In this document: in pieces, positions 1 through 9,645 of the stretch
Position numbering within the stretch: the stretch's first letter is position 1
Layout: each line of letters begins with the position of its first letter
Assembly (NCBI GenBank): GCA_016781135.1
Contig: JADDQY010000078.1
Span: 144,855 to 195,777 of the forward strand
From: Actinomycetota bacterium
GTDB taxonomy: Bacteria > Actinomycetota > Acidimicrobiia > Acidimicrobiales > CADCSY01
Direction of reading: 5' to 3'
Length of the DNA: 50,923 nt
The notes under the pieces: model-generated
What the model was told of the DNA's origin: nothing
Seen by the model: the letters and a program-made list of their open reading frames with translations, nothing else
Databases searched by the model: none
Made by a program: the position numbers and the translations under genes

Positions 1-1232
1 GGGGCCTCCACCGGCTCCACCGACGCGACCGGCTCGCGCCGGAGACGCCGTCTTCGGGCGGGAGGTGGCGGGACGACCGGGGCACCGGCAAGGTCGTCCG
101 GCGGGGCCTCGACCTGCGGTGGCACCTCCTGGGGTTCCGCATCGGCCCGCGGGCGCCGACGACCCCGGGAGGAAGGGGACTCAGCGGACGGCTTCACCTC
201 CTCCACCTCGGGGGCGGTATCGACTGGGAACGACACCGACAGGTCCTCGCTGCCGGGCAGGGCCAGATCGATCCCCCTCCGAGGAGGATCGAGGGACTGG
301 ACCACGAAGCTGCGTACCTCGCCGCGGCTGAGGACGTCGCGGGCGCTACGGGGAGCGGGGTCGCCCATGAACTTCAGCGCCAGGTAGCAGCGGACGTCGC
401 CGACCTGCACGAACGCGCCGTGGCTGGTGAAGCTGACCACCTCGCCTTCGACCACACTGCCCGGTGGGTGCTCGGCGATGAACTCGATGAAGGCCAGAGG
501 TGGGTTCACCGGCTCGGGTGACGAAGAGCTGCGTCGGCGGCGGCGCTGCTCGCCCGACCCCGCCTGGGCGGTGCTGAAGGACCCGGCGTCGGACACGTGG
601 GTGTCCGCCGTCGGTGTTTTGGCGTTCTCGGGGACGGCCTCGGGTGTCTTTGCCGCCGCCGCTCCCAGCGCCGACAGCCGGCGGCGAGGAGGCGGTCGCG
701 TGGGCACGGCGGGGGGCAGCTCGCTCAAAGGAGAACGCCGAGTTCGGCCCGAGGACGCCGAGACTCGCCCCCGCCGCTCCCCTGCGGCTCGTGACGCCAT
801 CCGGCTTCGGGGGCCCCGCACCGGCGTGCGCTCGGTGAAGATCCACCCCACCTGGGGAACCGGCTTTCCGCCGATGAGGCGCCCCGGATCGAAGAGCCAC
901 TCGTACTCGCCGTGGAACTCCTGGAACGAGTCGTTGGAGAAAACGGTGGCGTTGGCCCGGTCGGCGATCTCGAGCAGGAATTTGTCGCCCCGGCCGATGG
1001 TGCCAGCGGGCGGCGTGATCATCTCGTTGGCGGCGAGCGCCTCTTCGTAAATCTCCTTCTCGGAAGGATCGATCCGGTGACCGAAGGTGGCGTCCACGAC
1101 GACCGTGTAGGTGTCGTGGGGGCGCTCCTTCAAGAAGGCACGAACGGCCTCGTCGAGCTGCGCCAGGCTCGGTAGCGAGCGGCCCTCGGTGGCGATGTTC
1201 GAACCGTCGATCACGAGGTGCCTCGACGCCAT
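1..1232 (-). CDS. NYN-domain ribonuclease-like protein with C-terminal S1 RNA-binding domain (3' end off window)
   Basis: The frame is open from the ATG at 1232 down to the window edge, so the C-terminus is missing. Residues about 4-140 look like an NYN/PIN-type (Zc3h12a-like) nuclease: VIDGSN near the start, VVVDATFGH, GRGDKFLLEIADR and VFSNDSF supply the conserved acidic residues expected to bind metal. A low-complexity linker follows. Then comes an S1/OB-fold segment, with VVEGEVVSFTSHGAFVQVGD as its hallmark, and an acidic, proline-rich tail. The likely role is cleavage of structured RNA in the cytoplasm; the substrate is unknown. The domain calls are made by eye from motifs, and the nuclease activity is inferred. 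The frame avoids stops for over 400 codons with high GC at third positions. Confidence 0.8.
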   Translation of the reverse strand, partial: MASRHLVIDGSNIATEGRSLPSLAQLDEAVRAFLKERPHDTYTVVVDATFGHRIDPSEKEIYEEALAANEMITPPAGTIGRGDKFLLEIADRANATVFSNDSFQEFHGEYEWLFDPGRLIGGKPVPQVGWIFTERTPVRGPRSRMASRAAGERRGRVSASSGRTRRSPLSELPPAVPTRPPPRRRLSALGAAAAKTPEAVPENAKTPTADTHVSDAGSFSTAQAGSGEQRRRRRSSSSPEPVNPPLAFIEFIAEHPPGSVVEGEVVSFTSHGAFVQVGDVRCYLALKFMGDPAPRSARDVLSRGEVRSFVVQSLDPPRRGIDLALPGSEDLSVSFPVDTAPEVEEVKPSAESPSSRGRRRPRADAEPQEVPPQVEAPPDDLAGAPVVPPPPARRRRLRREPVASVEPVEA

Positions 1233-1591
1233 CGTCAGACCCCCGTCGTGTGGGCGGCGCCACCACTGCTACGAGAGCGGGCGTTCTGGAGTGACCCGCT
1301 CATCTTGCAGACACAGTCAATCATCCTGGTTGCTCCGATCTTTGGATCCCGGCCGGTGCCAGCCGCCCGTCCGCACCAGCGGCGCCTCCCGTCGCCGGAA
1401 CCGGAGAGGCCGGGGCGCCGACGAGGTCCTCGCCGAGCACGCCGCCTCAGTGTGGGTTCCCGACAGCCGAGGCGGTCAGCCCAAGGCACGTCCCGCGCAG
1501 CTCGCCCCACCTGGCGCGAGAAGCGTCAGCACCACACTACTGGTTGCGGCCGTCGGGTTGTGGTCGACCGGGGCGGCCGGCACCTCGATCC
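1233..1591. other. Intergenic region, no gene seen
   Basis: This stretch lies between the 3' end of kgd and the start of the NYN/S1 gene, both on the minus strand. Frames here are short and unconvincing. It probably holds the kgd terminator and the promoter of the downstream gene, but I see no clear hairpin with a T tract and no convincing -35/-10 pair. Confidence 0.5.
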
Positions 1592-4500
1592 TCAGACGAG
1601 GCCCTCGAAGGCCTGCTCGAGAACCTGTTCCTGCTCGCGGAGGTGGCGCTTGAAGCTGCCGGTGGCGGGGCTGCCCGACTCGTGACGGCTGGCGTGGCCG
1701 AGCTTGGCTCCGTCGGAGAGGATCCGGTGGAGCCGCCCGTGCACGAAGGGCCACGGGCCCATGTTCTCGGGTTCCTCCTGCAGCCAGTACACCGAATCCG
1801 CCTGGGCATAGCGAGCCAGCACCTGGGCGAGTCTCGCCGCCGGCCACGGGTAGAGCTGCTCGATGCGCACCACCGCCGCCGGTGCCCGTGCCTGGTCGCG
1901 CCGCACGATGGCGTCGTAGGCGACCTTCCCCGAGCACAGGATCACCCGGCGCACTGAGGCAGGGTCGATCTCGGCGGGGTCGTCGAGGATCTCCTCGAAC
2001 CTCCCGCCGGTCAGCGCCTCGACCGGAGAGCGCGATTCCCGAGCTCGCAGGAGGTACTTGGGGGTGAACACCACCAGCGGCGTCGGCCGCTTGCGCCGTG
2101 GCTGACCCCGAAGCAGGTGGAAATACTGGGCGGCGCTGGTCACGTTGACCACGTGGAGGTTGCCGTCGGCGCAGAGCGTCAGGAACCGCTCGATGCGCGC
2201 CGAGGAGTGCTCGGGACCCTGGCCATCGTAGCCGTGGGGCAAGAGCAGTACGAGGCCCGAGACCTGACCCCACTTGTCCTCCGCCGACGAGAGGAACTGG
2301 TCGACTACGACCTGGGCGCCGTTGACGAAGTCGCCGAACTGGGCCTCCCAGCACACCAGGGCGTCCCGGTGCTCCACCGAGTAGCCGTACTCGAAGCCCA
2401 TGGCCGCGTACTCCGAGAGCGACGAGTCGTACACCGCGAACCGGCCCTGGCCGTTCCCGAGGTGGGCGAGCGGGACGTGCTCGGCGCCGGTGCGGTGGTC
2501 GAACAACACCGAGTGGCGATGCGAGAACGTCCCTCGTCGGGTGTCCTGGCCGGCGAGGCGGATGTCGGTCCCTTCGTCGAGCAGCGTGCCGAGCGCCAGG
2601 GCCTCGGCTGTCGCCCAGTCGACCTTGCCGGTCTCCCACAACTGGCGTCGGACCTCGAACTGGCGGCTCAGCTTGGGGTGGACCACGAATCCGTCGGGAA
2701 CCGCGTCGAGGGCCTCGAACGCCCGCTGGAGGAGCTCGACGCCCACCCTGGTGTCGATGGCCTCCCCAGCGTCGGGACGAGCCCCGGCGGCGACGCCCCG
2801 CCGCACCGGCGACGACGCCAACGCCCGGGTGTCGTCAAACGCCTGCTGCAACCGCTGGGAGAAGTCGTCGAGGGCTCGCTCGGCCTCGTCGAGGCTGATG
2901 TCGCCGCGCTTGACCAGCAACTCGACGTAGAGCTTGCGAACCGAGCGCCGGGCCTCGATGCGGCGGTACATGACCGGCTGGGTGTAGCTCGGGTCGTCAC
3001 CCTCGTTGTGCCCGTGGCGCCGGTAGCACCACATATCGATGACCACGTCGCCGTGGAAGGCCTGGCGGTAGGCGAAGGCCAGCCGGGCGACCCGCACGCA
3101 CGCTTCCGGGTCATCGCCGTTGACGTGGAAGATGGGCGCTTGGACGATCTTGGCCACGTCGGTGGCGTACACCGAGGACCGCCCCGACTCGGGAGCGGTG
3201 GTGAAACCCAGCTGATTGTCGATGACGAGGTGGACGGTCCCGCCGGTGCGGTAGCCTCGGAGGTTCGACAGGTTGAACGTCTCGGCCACCACTCCCTGGC
3301 CGGCGAAGGCGGCGTCGCCGTGGACCAACAGGGGCATCGCCGCCGTTGCCCCGTCGGCAAGGTCTTGGCGGGCGCGGACCATCCCCTCCACCACCGGATC
3401 CACGGCTTCGAGGTGCGACGGGTTGGCAGCCAGCTCGACGTCGATCTCCGCCCCGCTCCTGGCCCGGAACCGGCCCTTGGCCCCGAGGTGGTACTTGACG
3501 TCACCCGACCCCTGGACCATCTCCGGATCGAGGATGCCCTCGAACTCGCTGAAGATCTGGTCGAGAGGCTTGCCCACGATGTTGGCCAGCACATTGAGCC
3601 GACCCCGGTGGGCCATGCCCATCACGACGCTGGCGACGCCGGCGTCGGCGGCGGCATCGAGGACGGCGTCGAGCAGGGGGATCGCCGACTCCGCCCCCTC
3701 GATCCCGAAGCGCTTGACGCCGACGTACTTCGTGGCGAGGAACCGTTCGAAGGCCTCAGCGGCGTTGAGCCGACCGAGGATGTGGCGCTGCTCGTCGGTG
3801 CCGACCGCAACGTTGGCCCCTTCGACGTGGCGCTGGATCCAGGCCTTGCGCAGCGGGTCCTGGATGTGCATGTACTCGATGCCCACCGTCCGGCAGTAGG
3901 CGTCACGCAGGATCCGCAGGATCTCCCCGAGGGGCAGGCGCTGGGTGTCGGCGAGGCCACCGGTGAGGAACTCCCGGTCGAGGTCCCAGATGGTCAGCCC
4001 GTAGGTGGCGGGATCGAGCTCGGCGTGGGTGTGCGGTTCCTTGACGGCCAGGGGGTCGAGGTCGGCGATGAGGTGGCCACGGACCCGGTGCATGTTGATG
4101 ACCCGGTTCACCTGCATCTGCTTGTGGATCTGAGCATCCGCCGAGTCGACGGGATTGACGTCGCGGCGCCATTGCACGGCCTCGTAGGGGATGCCGAGCG
4201 ACCGGAAGATGTCGTCGTAGAAGCGGTCGGCGCCGAGCAGCAACTCGTGCACCCGCTGCAGGAACAACCCCGACTCGGCCCCCTGGATGATGCGGTGGTC
4301 GTAGGTGGAGCTGATGGTGACCACCTTGGAGACGCCCATCTCGGCCAAGGCCCGGGGGTCGGCCGCCTGGAACTCGGCGGGGTGGTCGATGGCGCCGACA
4401 CCCACGATCAGGCCCTGACCGGGCATCAGCCGGGGCACGGACTGGACGGTCCCTACCGTCCCGGGGTTGGTCAGGGTGACGGTCGTGCCGACGAAGTCGT

Positions 4501-5194
4501 CGGCGCCGATGCGCTGCGCCCGGACCTTGCGAATGATGTCCTGGTAGGCGGCGTGGAAGCCACGGAAGTCGAGGGTGTCGGCGTCCTTGATGCACGGCAC
4601 GATGAGGCTGCGGCTGCCGTCGGGGCGAGGCACGTCCACGGCGAGGCCGAGGCCGACGTGGTCGTGGCGGACGATCGCCGGCGATCCGTCGCGCTCGACG
4701 TAGGCGGCGTTCATGGCCGGGACGGTGCCGATCGCCTTGACCACGGCGTAGCCGATCAGGTGGGTGAAGCTGACCTTGCCCCCCCGGGTGCGCCCGAGGT
4801 AGCCGTTGATCACCTTGCGATTGACCTCGAGCAGCTTGGCTGGCACCACGCGGAAGCTGGTGGCGGTGGGCACGGCGAGGCTGTCGGCCATCGTGGTGGC
4901 GATGCGGGCCGCCGCTCCCCGCAGGGGCTCGGCAACGCCAGCGACGGCGGGACCGCTCGGCGTGGGAGCGGTTGGGATGACAGCCGGGGCCGACAAGGCG
5001 GGCGGCGGTGGCGAGGGTGAACCGGGGGTGGCGGGGTCGGCCCCGGGGTCGCGATGGCTGCGGTAGTCGGCGAAGAACTCCCGCCAGCTCTCCCCCACCG
5101 ACGCCGGGTCGTCGAGGAAACGCTGGTGCATCTCGTCGACCAACCAGGCGTTGGGACCGAAGGTGGTGCTCGGGCCGGAGCTGTCCCCCACCAC
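1592..5194 (-). CDS. kgd: Multifunctional 2-oxoglutarate decarboxylase / 2-oxoglutarate dehydrogenase E1 with E2-like domain
   Basis: This gene encodes about 1,200 residues, the usual size of actinobacterial Kgd/OdhA. An N-terminal targeting helix (FGPNAWLVDEMHQRFLDDP) and a Pro/Ala linker lead to an E2 acyltransferase-like domain. That domain runs from ATTMADSLAVPTATSFR near residue 100 to DHRIIQGAES near 300. The thiamine-diphosphate E1 domain follows, with HGDAAFAGQG, DNQLGFTTAPESG, VNGDDPEACVR and RHGHNEGDDPSYTQP. It decarboxylates 2-oxoglutarate in the TCA cycle and supplies E1 (and E2-like) activity to the dehydrogenase complex. Two GTG codons, at 5194 and 5191, are possible starts. A TAGCCT hexamer ends 6 bases before the second, so a leaderless start at 5191 is attractive. 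The gene is divergent from ettA. Confidence 0.95.
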   Translation of the reverse strand: MVGDSSGPSTTFGPNAWLVDEMHQRFLDDPASVGESWREFFADYRSHRDPGADPATPGSPSPPPPALSAPAVIPTAPTPSGPAVAGVAEPLRGAAARIATTMADSLAVPTATSFRVVPAKLLEVNRKVINGYLGRTRGGKVSFTHLIGYAVVKAIGTVPAMNAAYVERDGSPAIVRHDHVGLGLAVDVPRPDGSRSLIVPCIKDADTLDFRGFHAAYQDIIRKVRAQRIGADDFVGTTVTLTNPGTVGTVQSVPRLMPGQGLIVGVGAIDHPAEFQAADPRALAEMGVSKVVTISSTYDHRIIQGAESGLFLQRVHELLLGADRFYDDIFRSLGIPYEAVQWRRDVNPVDSADAQIHKQMQVNRVINMHRVRGHLIADLDPLAVKEPHTHAELDPATYGLTIWDLDREFLTGGLADTQRLPLGEILRILRDAYCRTVGIEYMHIQDPLRKAWIQRHVEGANVAVGTDEQRHILGRLNAAEAFERFLATKYVGVKRFGIEGAESAIPLLDAVLDAAADAGVASVVMGMAHRGRLNVLANIVGKPLDQIFSEFEGILDPEMVQGSGDVKYHLGAKGRFRARSGAEIDVELAANPSHLEAVDPVVEGMVRARQDLADGATAAMPLLVHGDAAFAGQGVVAETFNLSNLRGYRTGGTVHLVIDNQLGFTTAPESGRSSVYATDVAKIVQAPIFHVNGDDPEACVRVARLAFAYRQAFHGDVVIDMWCYRRHGHNEGDDPSYTQPVMYRRIEARRSVRKLYVELLVKRGDISLDEAERALDDFSQRLQQAFDDTRALASSPVRRGVAAGARPDAGEAIDTRVGVELLQRAFEALDAVPDGFVVHPKLSRQFEVRRQLWETGKVDWATAEALALGTLLDEGTDIRLAGQDTRRGTFSHRHSVLFDHRTGAEHVPLAHLGNGQGRFAVYDSSLSEYAAMGFEYGYSVEHRDALVCWEAQFGDFVNGAQVVVDQFLSSAEDKWGQVSGLVLLLPHGYDGQGPEHSSARIERFLTLCADGNLHVVNVTSAAQYFHLLRGQPRRKRPTPLVVFTPKYLLRARESRSPVEALTGGRFEEILDDPAEIDPASVRRVILCSGKVAYDAIVRRDQARAPAAVVRIEQLYPWPAARLAQVLARYAQADSVYWLQEEPENMGPWPFVHGRLHRILSDGAKLGHASRHESGSPATGSFKRHLREQEQVLEQAFEGLV

Positions 5195-5197
5195 CCC

Positions 5198-5203
5198 AGG
5201 CTA
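5198..5203 (-). promoter_or_regulatory. Predicted -10 (TAGCCT) of kgd
   Basis: TAGCCT on the minus strand lies 3 bases before GTG 5194 and 6 bases before GTG 5191. By the spacing seen at other genes here, this predicts a leaderless transcript starting at 5191. Confidence 0.5.
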
Positions 5204-5321
5204 CCGGCGAGGTCCGAGGCTGCCCGGATGATGCGAGAAACACCTAGTGCCAACATGGTCAGGCCGTGCCAGAATGCCGGGAGGCGGGCTCGCCCCGCAC
5301 CCGGCCCCCCCGACGCATGAC

Positions 5322-5357
5322 CCGACCGGCACCCGGACCAGCACGGGTGCCGGTCGG
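5322..5357. repeat. Perfect 13-bp inverted repeat between divergent kgd and ettA
   Basis: CCGACCGGCACCC (5322-5334) pairs perfectly with GGGTGCCGGTCGG (5345-5357) around a 10-base spacer. It lies upstream of both predicted -10 elements, so it is not in either mRNA if both genes are leaderless. It could be an operator or a terminator-like barrier between the divergent units. Confidence 0.6.
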
Positions 5358-5397
5358 CGATTGCTCCCCTCGGGAACGGCGAGACCGGTGGCGCCGG

Positions 5398-5403
5398 TAC
5401 CGT
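5398..5403 (+). promoter_or_regulatory. Predicted -10 (TACCGT) of ettA, leaderless
   Basis: TACCGT is followed by 8 bases and then the ATG at 5412, so the mRNA should begin at or within a base or two of the start codon. Confidence 0.55.
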
Positions 5404-5411
5404 CGGAGCGC

Positions 5412-7115
<1,704 letters not shown>

Positions 7116-7205
7116 CGGCCGAACGCCCCACGACGGCTCCTCCGTCGGCTGGGGGCGCTGGGGCCACCGCAGCCACACCGCCGACAGGCCCGGCGCGGCG
7201 CAATC

Positions 7206-7234
7206 TTGACGGGGGACGAATCAGGTGGGAACCT
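7206..7234 (+). promoter_or_regulatory. Predicted promoter, -35 TTGACG / -10 GAACCT with 17-bp spacer
   Basis: TTGACG (7206-7211) and GAACCT (7229-7234) are separated by 17 bp. Transcription would start near 7241, just before the hairpin at 7243-7281. The downstream gene is the zinc-ribbon protein at 7327. Confidence 0.45.
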
Positions 7235-7242
7235 GTCACTCG

Positions 7243-7281
7243 CTGGGCACGGGGGTGCTTCCGCCGTGCACCCCTGCCCAG
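7243..7281 (+). promoter_or_regulatory. Stable hairpin in the 5' leader of the zinc-ribbon gene
   Basis: CTGGGCA (7243-7249) pairs with TGCCCAG (7275-7281), and GGGGTGC (7252-7258) pairs with GCACCCC (7268-7274), leaving a small bulge and a 9-base loop. A second small hairpin, TCCGCT-CA-AGCGGA, follows around 7288-7301. I could not match this to a known riboswitch class. Confidence 0.45.
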
Positions 7282-7326
7282 CTCTCTTCCGCTCAAGCGG
7301 ACTCCGGCGTCGGTCGATGCTCTGGC

Positions 7327-7593
7327 ATGGCCTTCGTCCTGCCTTCTTCCCCAGTCACCGGCCGCAGCCGGGCCGTCCGCCGGCCGGTCCCGGCCGGCAG
7401 CGCCATCCTCTGCCCGAGGTGTGGGACCGTCGTGAAGTTCGTCGCGCGCGCCGGCAAGCACCAGGTCATCGCCAACGTCTACGTGGACGGCCGGTGGGAC
7501 CGGGTGGAGCACTTCCACCCCGACTGCTACGCCGACGCGGGCGAGCCTCATGGCCCGGTGACCGAGATGCCACCTCCGCTCCGCCGGCGCTGA
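7327..7593 (+). CDS. Small zinc-ribbon-like hypothetical protein
   Basis: This encodes about 88 residues. The core CPRCGTVVKFVARAGKH and EHFHPDCYADAG holds a CxxC pair and a later HxxC, suggesting one zinc site with three cysteines and a histidine. The N-terminal 30 residues are basic and poorly structured. The ATG at 7327 is the first start after the predicted structured leader; the same frame opens at 7225, but that extension overlaps the promoter and hairpin. The gene is convergent with cysC, with only 21 bases between their stop codons. Function is unknown. A role in nucleic-acid or protein binding is only a guess from the zinc ribbon. Confidence 0.65.
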   Translation: MAFVLPSSPVTGRSRAVRRPVPAGSAILCPRCGTVVKFVARAGKHQVIANVYVDGRWDRVEHFHPDCYADAGEPHGPVTEMPPPLRRR

Positions 7594-7614
7594 CCGGAGA
7601 GCCGGCCGGCCCTC

Positions 7615-8217
7615 CTACGGTGCTTCGAGCAGCGCCAGCACCCGTTCGGCGTGGTGGTGAACGTCGCCGTCGTCGGGTCGCAACACCAGCTCGGGGTGTT
7701 CCGGAGGTTCGTAGGGGCTGTCGATGCCGGTGAGCCCGGAAAGCGTTCCCGACCGGGCCCTGGCATAGAGGCCCTTCGGATCGCGTCGTTCGCACTCGTC
7801 GAGGGGCGTGGCCAGGTGCACCTCGAAGAACGGCAGGCCCACCTCGGCGTGGGCCGCCCGGGCCGCCTCTCGCCCCGCCCGGAACGGGCTGATGGCGGGC
7901 ACGAGGGCCACCAGCCCGGCGTCAGCCATCAGCCGGGCCACCTCACCCAACCGGCGGACGTTCTCCGCCCGGTCGTCGTCGCCGAAGCCGAGGTCGGCGT
8001 TGAGCCCATGGCGGAGGTTGTCGCCGTCGAGGACGTACGCCGGGCGGCCCGACTCGACCAGCCGGCGTTCGACGGCGACGGCAACCGTGGACTTGCCCGA
8101 CCCGGACAAGCCGGTGAACCAGAGCGTGCCCCCTCGGACACCGAGGGCGGACCAGCGCTGGTCGCGTTCGAGCTCGCCGGCGTGCCAGGTCAGGTTGCGC
8201 TCGGTGGCGGCGCTCAC
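7615..8217 (-). CDS. cysC: Adenylyl-sulfate (APS) kinase
   Basis: This is a 200-residue kinase that phosphorylates APS to PAPS with ATP, the second step of sulfate activation. The P-loop GLSGSGKST, the substrate motif DGDNLRHGLNADLGF and the ENVRRLGEVARLMADAG segment are typical of CysC. The start is a GTG at 8217 whose GTGA overlaps the cysN stop, indicating translational coupling. Because the stop and start interlock, cysN and cysC are separate proteins here and not the CysNC fusion found in many actinobacteria. A PAPS reductase gene is not in the window. Confidence 0.93.
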   Translation of the reverse strand: MSAATERNLTWHAGELERDQRWSALGVRGGTLWFTGLSGSGKSTVAVAVERRLVESGRPAYVLDGDNLRHGLNADLGFGDDDRAENVRRLGEVARLMADAGLVALVPAISPFRAGREAARAAHAEVGLPFFEVHLATPLDECERRDPKGLYARARSGTLSGLTGIDSPYEPPEHPELVLRPDDGDVHHHAERVLALLEAP

Positions 8218-9470
8218 CCGACGTGGGCAGGGTCGAGGAGCATGCCGGCGGCGACGGTGGCGTTGGTGGCCTCGTCGATCAGGATGAAGCAGCCCGTGGC
8301 CCGGTTGCGGCGGTACTCGTCGTAGAACAGCGGGACGGTGGTCCGCAGGCTGAGCCGGCCGATCTGGTTGAGCCCAAGGCCGGTGGCCCCCTCGTCGCGG
8401 TGGAGGGTGTTGATGTCGAGGCGGTAGGCGAGCTCCTTGATTACGGCCCGGGCCGAGCGAGTGGTGTGCTGGATGGCGTACCGGCCTCCCGGCTGGAGGT
8501 GCTTCTCGTCGAGCCAGCACACCATGGCCTCGAGGTCCTGGCCCACGAGAGGACGGTTGTGGGGCCGGCAGAGCATGTCGCCCCGGCTCACGTCGAGGTC
8601 CTCGGCGAGGCGGACCAAAACCGACATGGGAGCGAAGGCCTCCTCGATCGGCCCGTCGGCGGTGTCGATCGACTCGACCACGCTGGACCACCCCGAGGGG
8701 AGCACGATGACCTCGTCGCCACGGCGCAGGACCCCGCCGGCCACCTGTCCGGCATAGCCACGGAAGTCGTGGTACTCGTCGCTGCGAGGCCGGATGACGT
8801 ACTGCACCGGGAAGCGCACGTCGATGAGGTTGCGGTCGGAGGCGATGTGGACCTGCTCGAGGTGGTGGATGAGCGAGGAGCCCTCGTACCACGGCATCGA
8901 CGCCGACCGGTGCACCACGTTGTCACCGTGGAGGGCGGACACCGGCACGAAGCTGAGGTCGGTGACCTCCATGCGCATGGCGAAGGCCCGGAAGTCGGCC
9001 TTGATGGCCTCGAACACGTCCTGGTCGTAGCCGACGAGGTCCATCTTGTTGACGCACACCACCAGGTGGGGCACCCGCAGCAGCGAGGCCAGGAAGGCGT
9101 GCCGGCGACTCTGCTCCAGAATGCCCTTGCGGGCATCGACGAGGATGAGAGCGACGTCGGCGGTGGATGCCCCGGTCACCATGTTGCGGGTGTACTGGAC
9201 GTGCCCCGGGGTGTCGGCGATGACGAAGGTCCGGGCCGGGGTGGCGAAGTAGCGGTAGGCGACGTCGATGGTGATGCCCTGCTCGCGCTCGGCCCGCAGC
9301 CCGTCGACCAACAGGGCGAGGTTGGTCTCCTCCCCCCGCTGCAGCGACGCTCGCTCGACCGCCTCCAACTGGTCCTCGAAGATGGCCTTGGAGTCGTAGA
9401 GCAGCCGCCCGATCAGCGTCGACTTGCCGTCGTCGACCGACCCCGCCGTGGCAAACCGCAACAGTTCCAT
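8214..9470 (-). CDS. cysN: Sulfate adenylyltransferase subunit 1 (GTPase)
   Basis: This is a 418-residue EF-Tu-like GTPase that couples GTP hydrolysis to APS synthesis by CysD. The G motifs are clear: AGSVDDGKSTLIGRL near the start, DTPGHVQYTRNM and VNKMDLVGY. Beta-barrel domains 2 and 3 follow. The ATG at 9470 is chosen over the upstream frame from 9563. It matches the conserved start of the family and has a GGAAGGGG ribosome-binding site about 6 bases upstream. The gene is second in the cysD-cysN-cysC operon, separated from cysD by 175 bases that hold two strong hairpins. Confidence 0.94.
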   Translation of the reverse strand: MELLRFATAGSVDDGKSTLIGRLLYDSKAIFEDQLEAVERASLQRGEETNLALLVDGLRAEREQGITIDVAYRYFATPARTFVIADTPGHVQYTRNMVTGASTADVALILVDARKGILEQSRRHAFLASLLRVPHLVVCVNKMDLVGYDQDVFEAIKADFRAFAMRMEVTDLSFVPVSALHGDNVVHRSASMPWYEGSSLIHHLEQVHIASDRNLIDVRFPVQYVIRPRSDEYHDFRGYAGQVAGGVLRRGDEVIVLPSGWSSVVESIDTADGPIEEAFAPMSVLVRLAEDLDVSRGDMLCRPHNRPLVGQDLEAMVCWLDEKHLQPGGRYAIQHTTRSARAVIKELAYRLDINTLHRDEGATGLGLNQIGRLSLRTTVPLFYDEYRRNRATGCFILIDEATNATVAAGMLLDPAHVG

Positions 9471-9581
9471 CTCGCCCCTTCCAACGCTGGCACTGGCGCC
9501 GGCGTGCTTCGCGCCCGGCCCCGCATCGGCGCCAAAAGGCCCTCGATCCGGCGGTCGAGCCAACAGGTGTTGGCGCCACGT

Positions 9582-9645
9582 CCGACCGGCTTGCCGGTCG
9601 GCCGAGCGCCTTCAACTCGCCTCGGAACCTCTGGTTCCGAGGCGA
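9582..9645 (-). repeat. Two perfect hairpins between cysD and cysN
   Basis: TCGCCTCGGAACC (9617-9629) and GGTTCCGAGGCGA (9633-9645) form a 13-bp stem with a 3-base loop, starting on the base next to the cysD stop codon. CCGACCGGC (9582-9590) and GCCGGTCGG (9593-9601) form a 9-bp stem with a 2-base loop. Neither has a T tract, so read-through into cysN is possible. Confidence 0.7.

Noticed and set aside
2117..5020. 967-codon open frame antisense to kgd
   Set aside because: It mirrors the codon bias of kgd and resembles no protein; kgd on the other strand is full length with clear motifs.
7212..7302. Known riboswitch class (c-di-AMP, cobalamin, SAM)
   Set aside because: Hairpins are present, but none of the conserved core sequences of these classes could be matched by eye.
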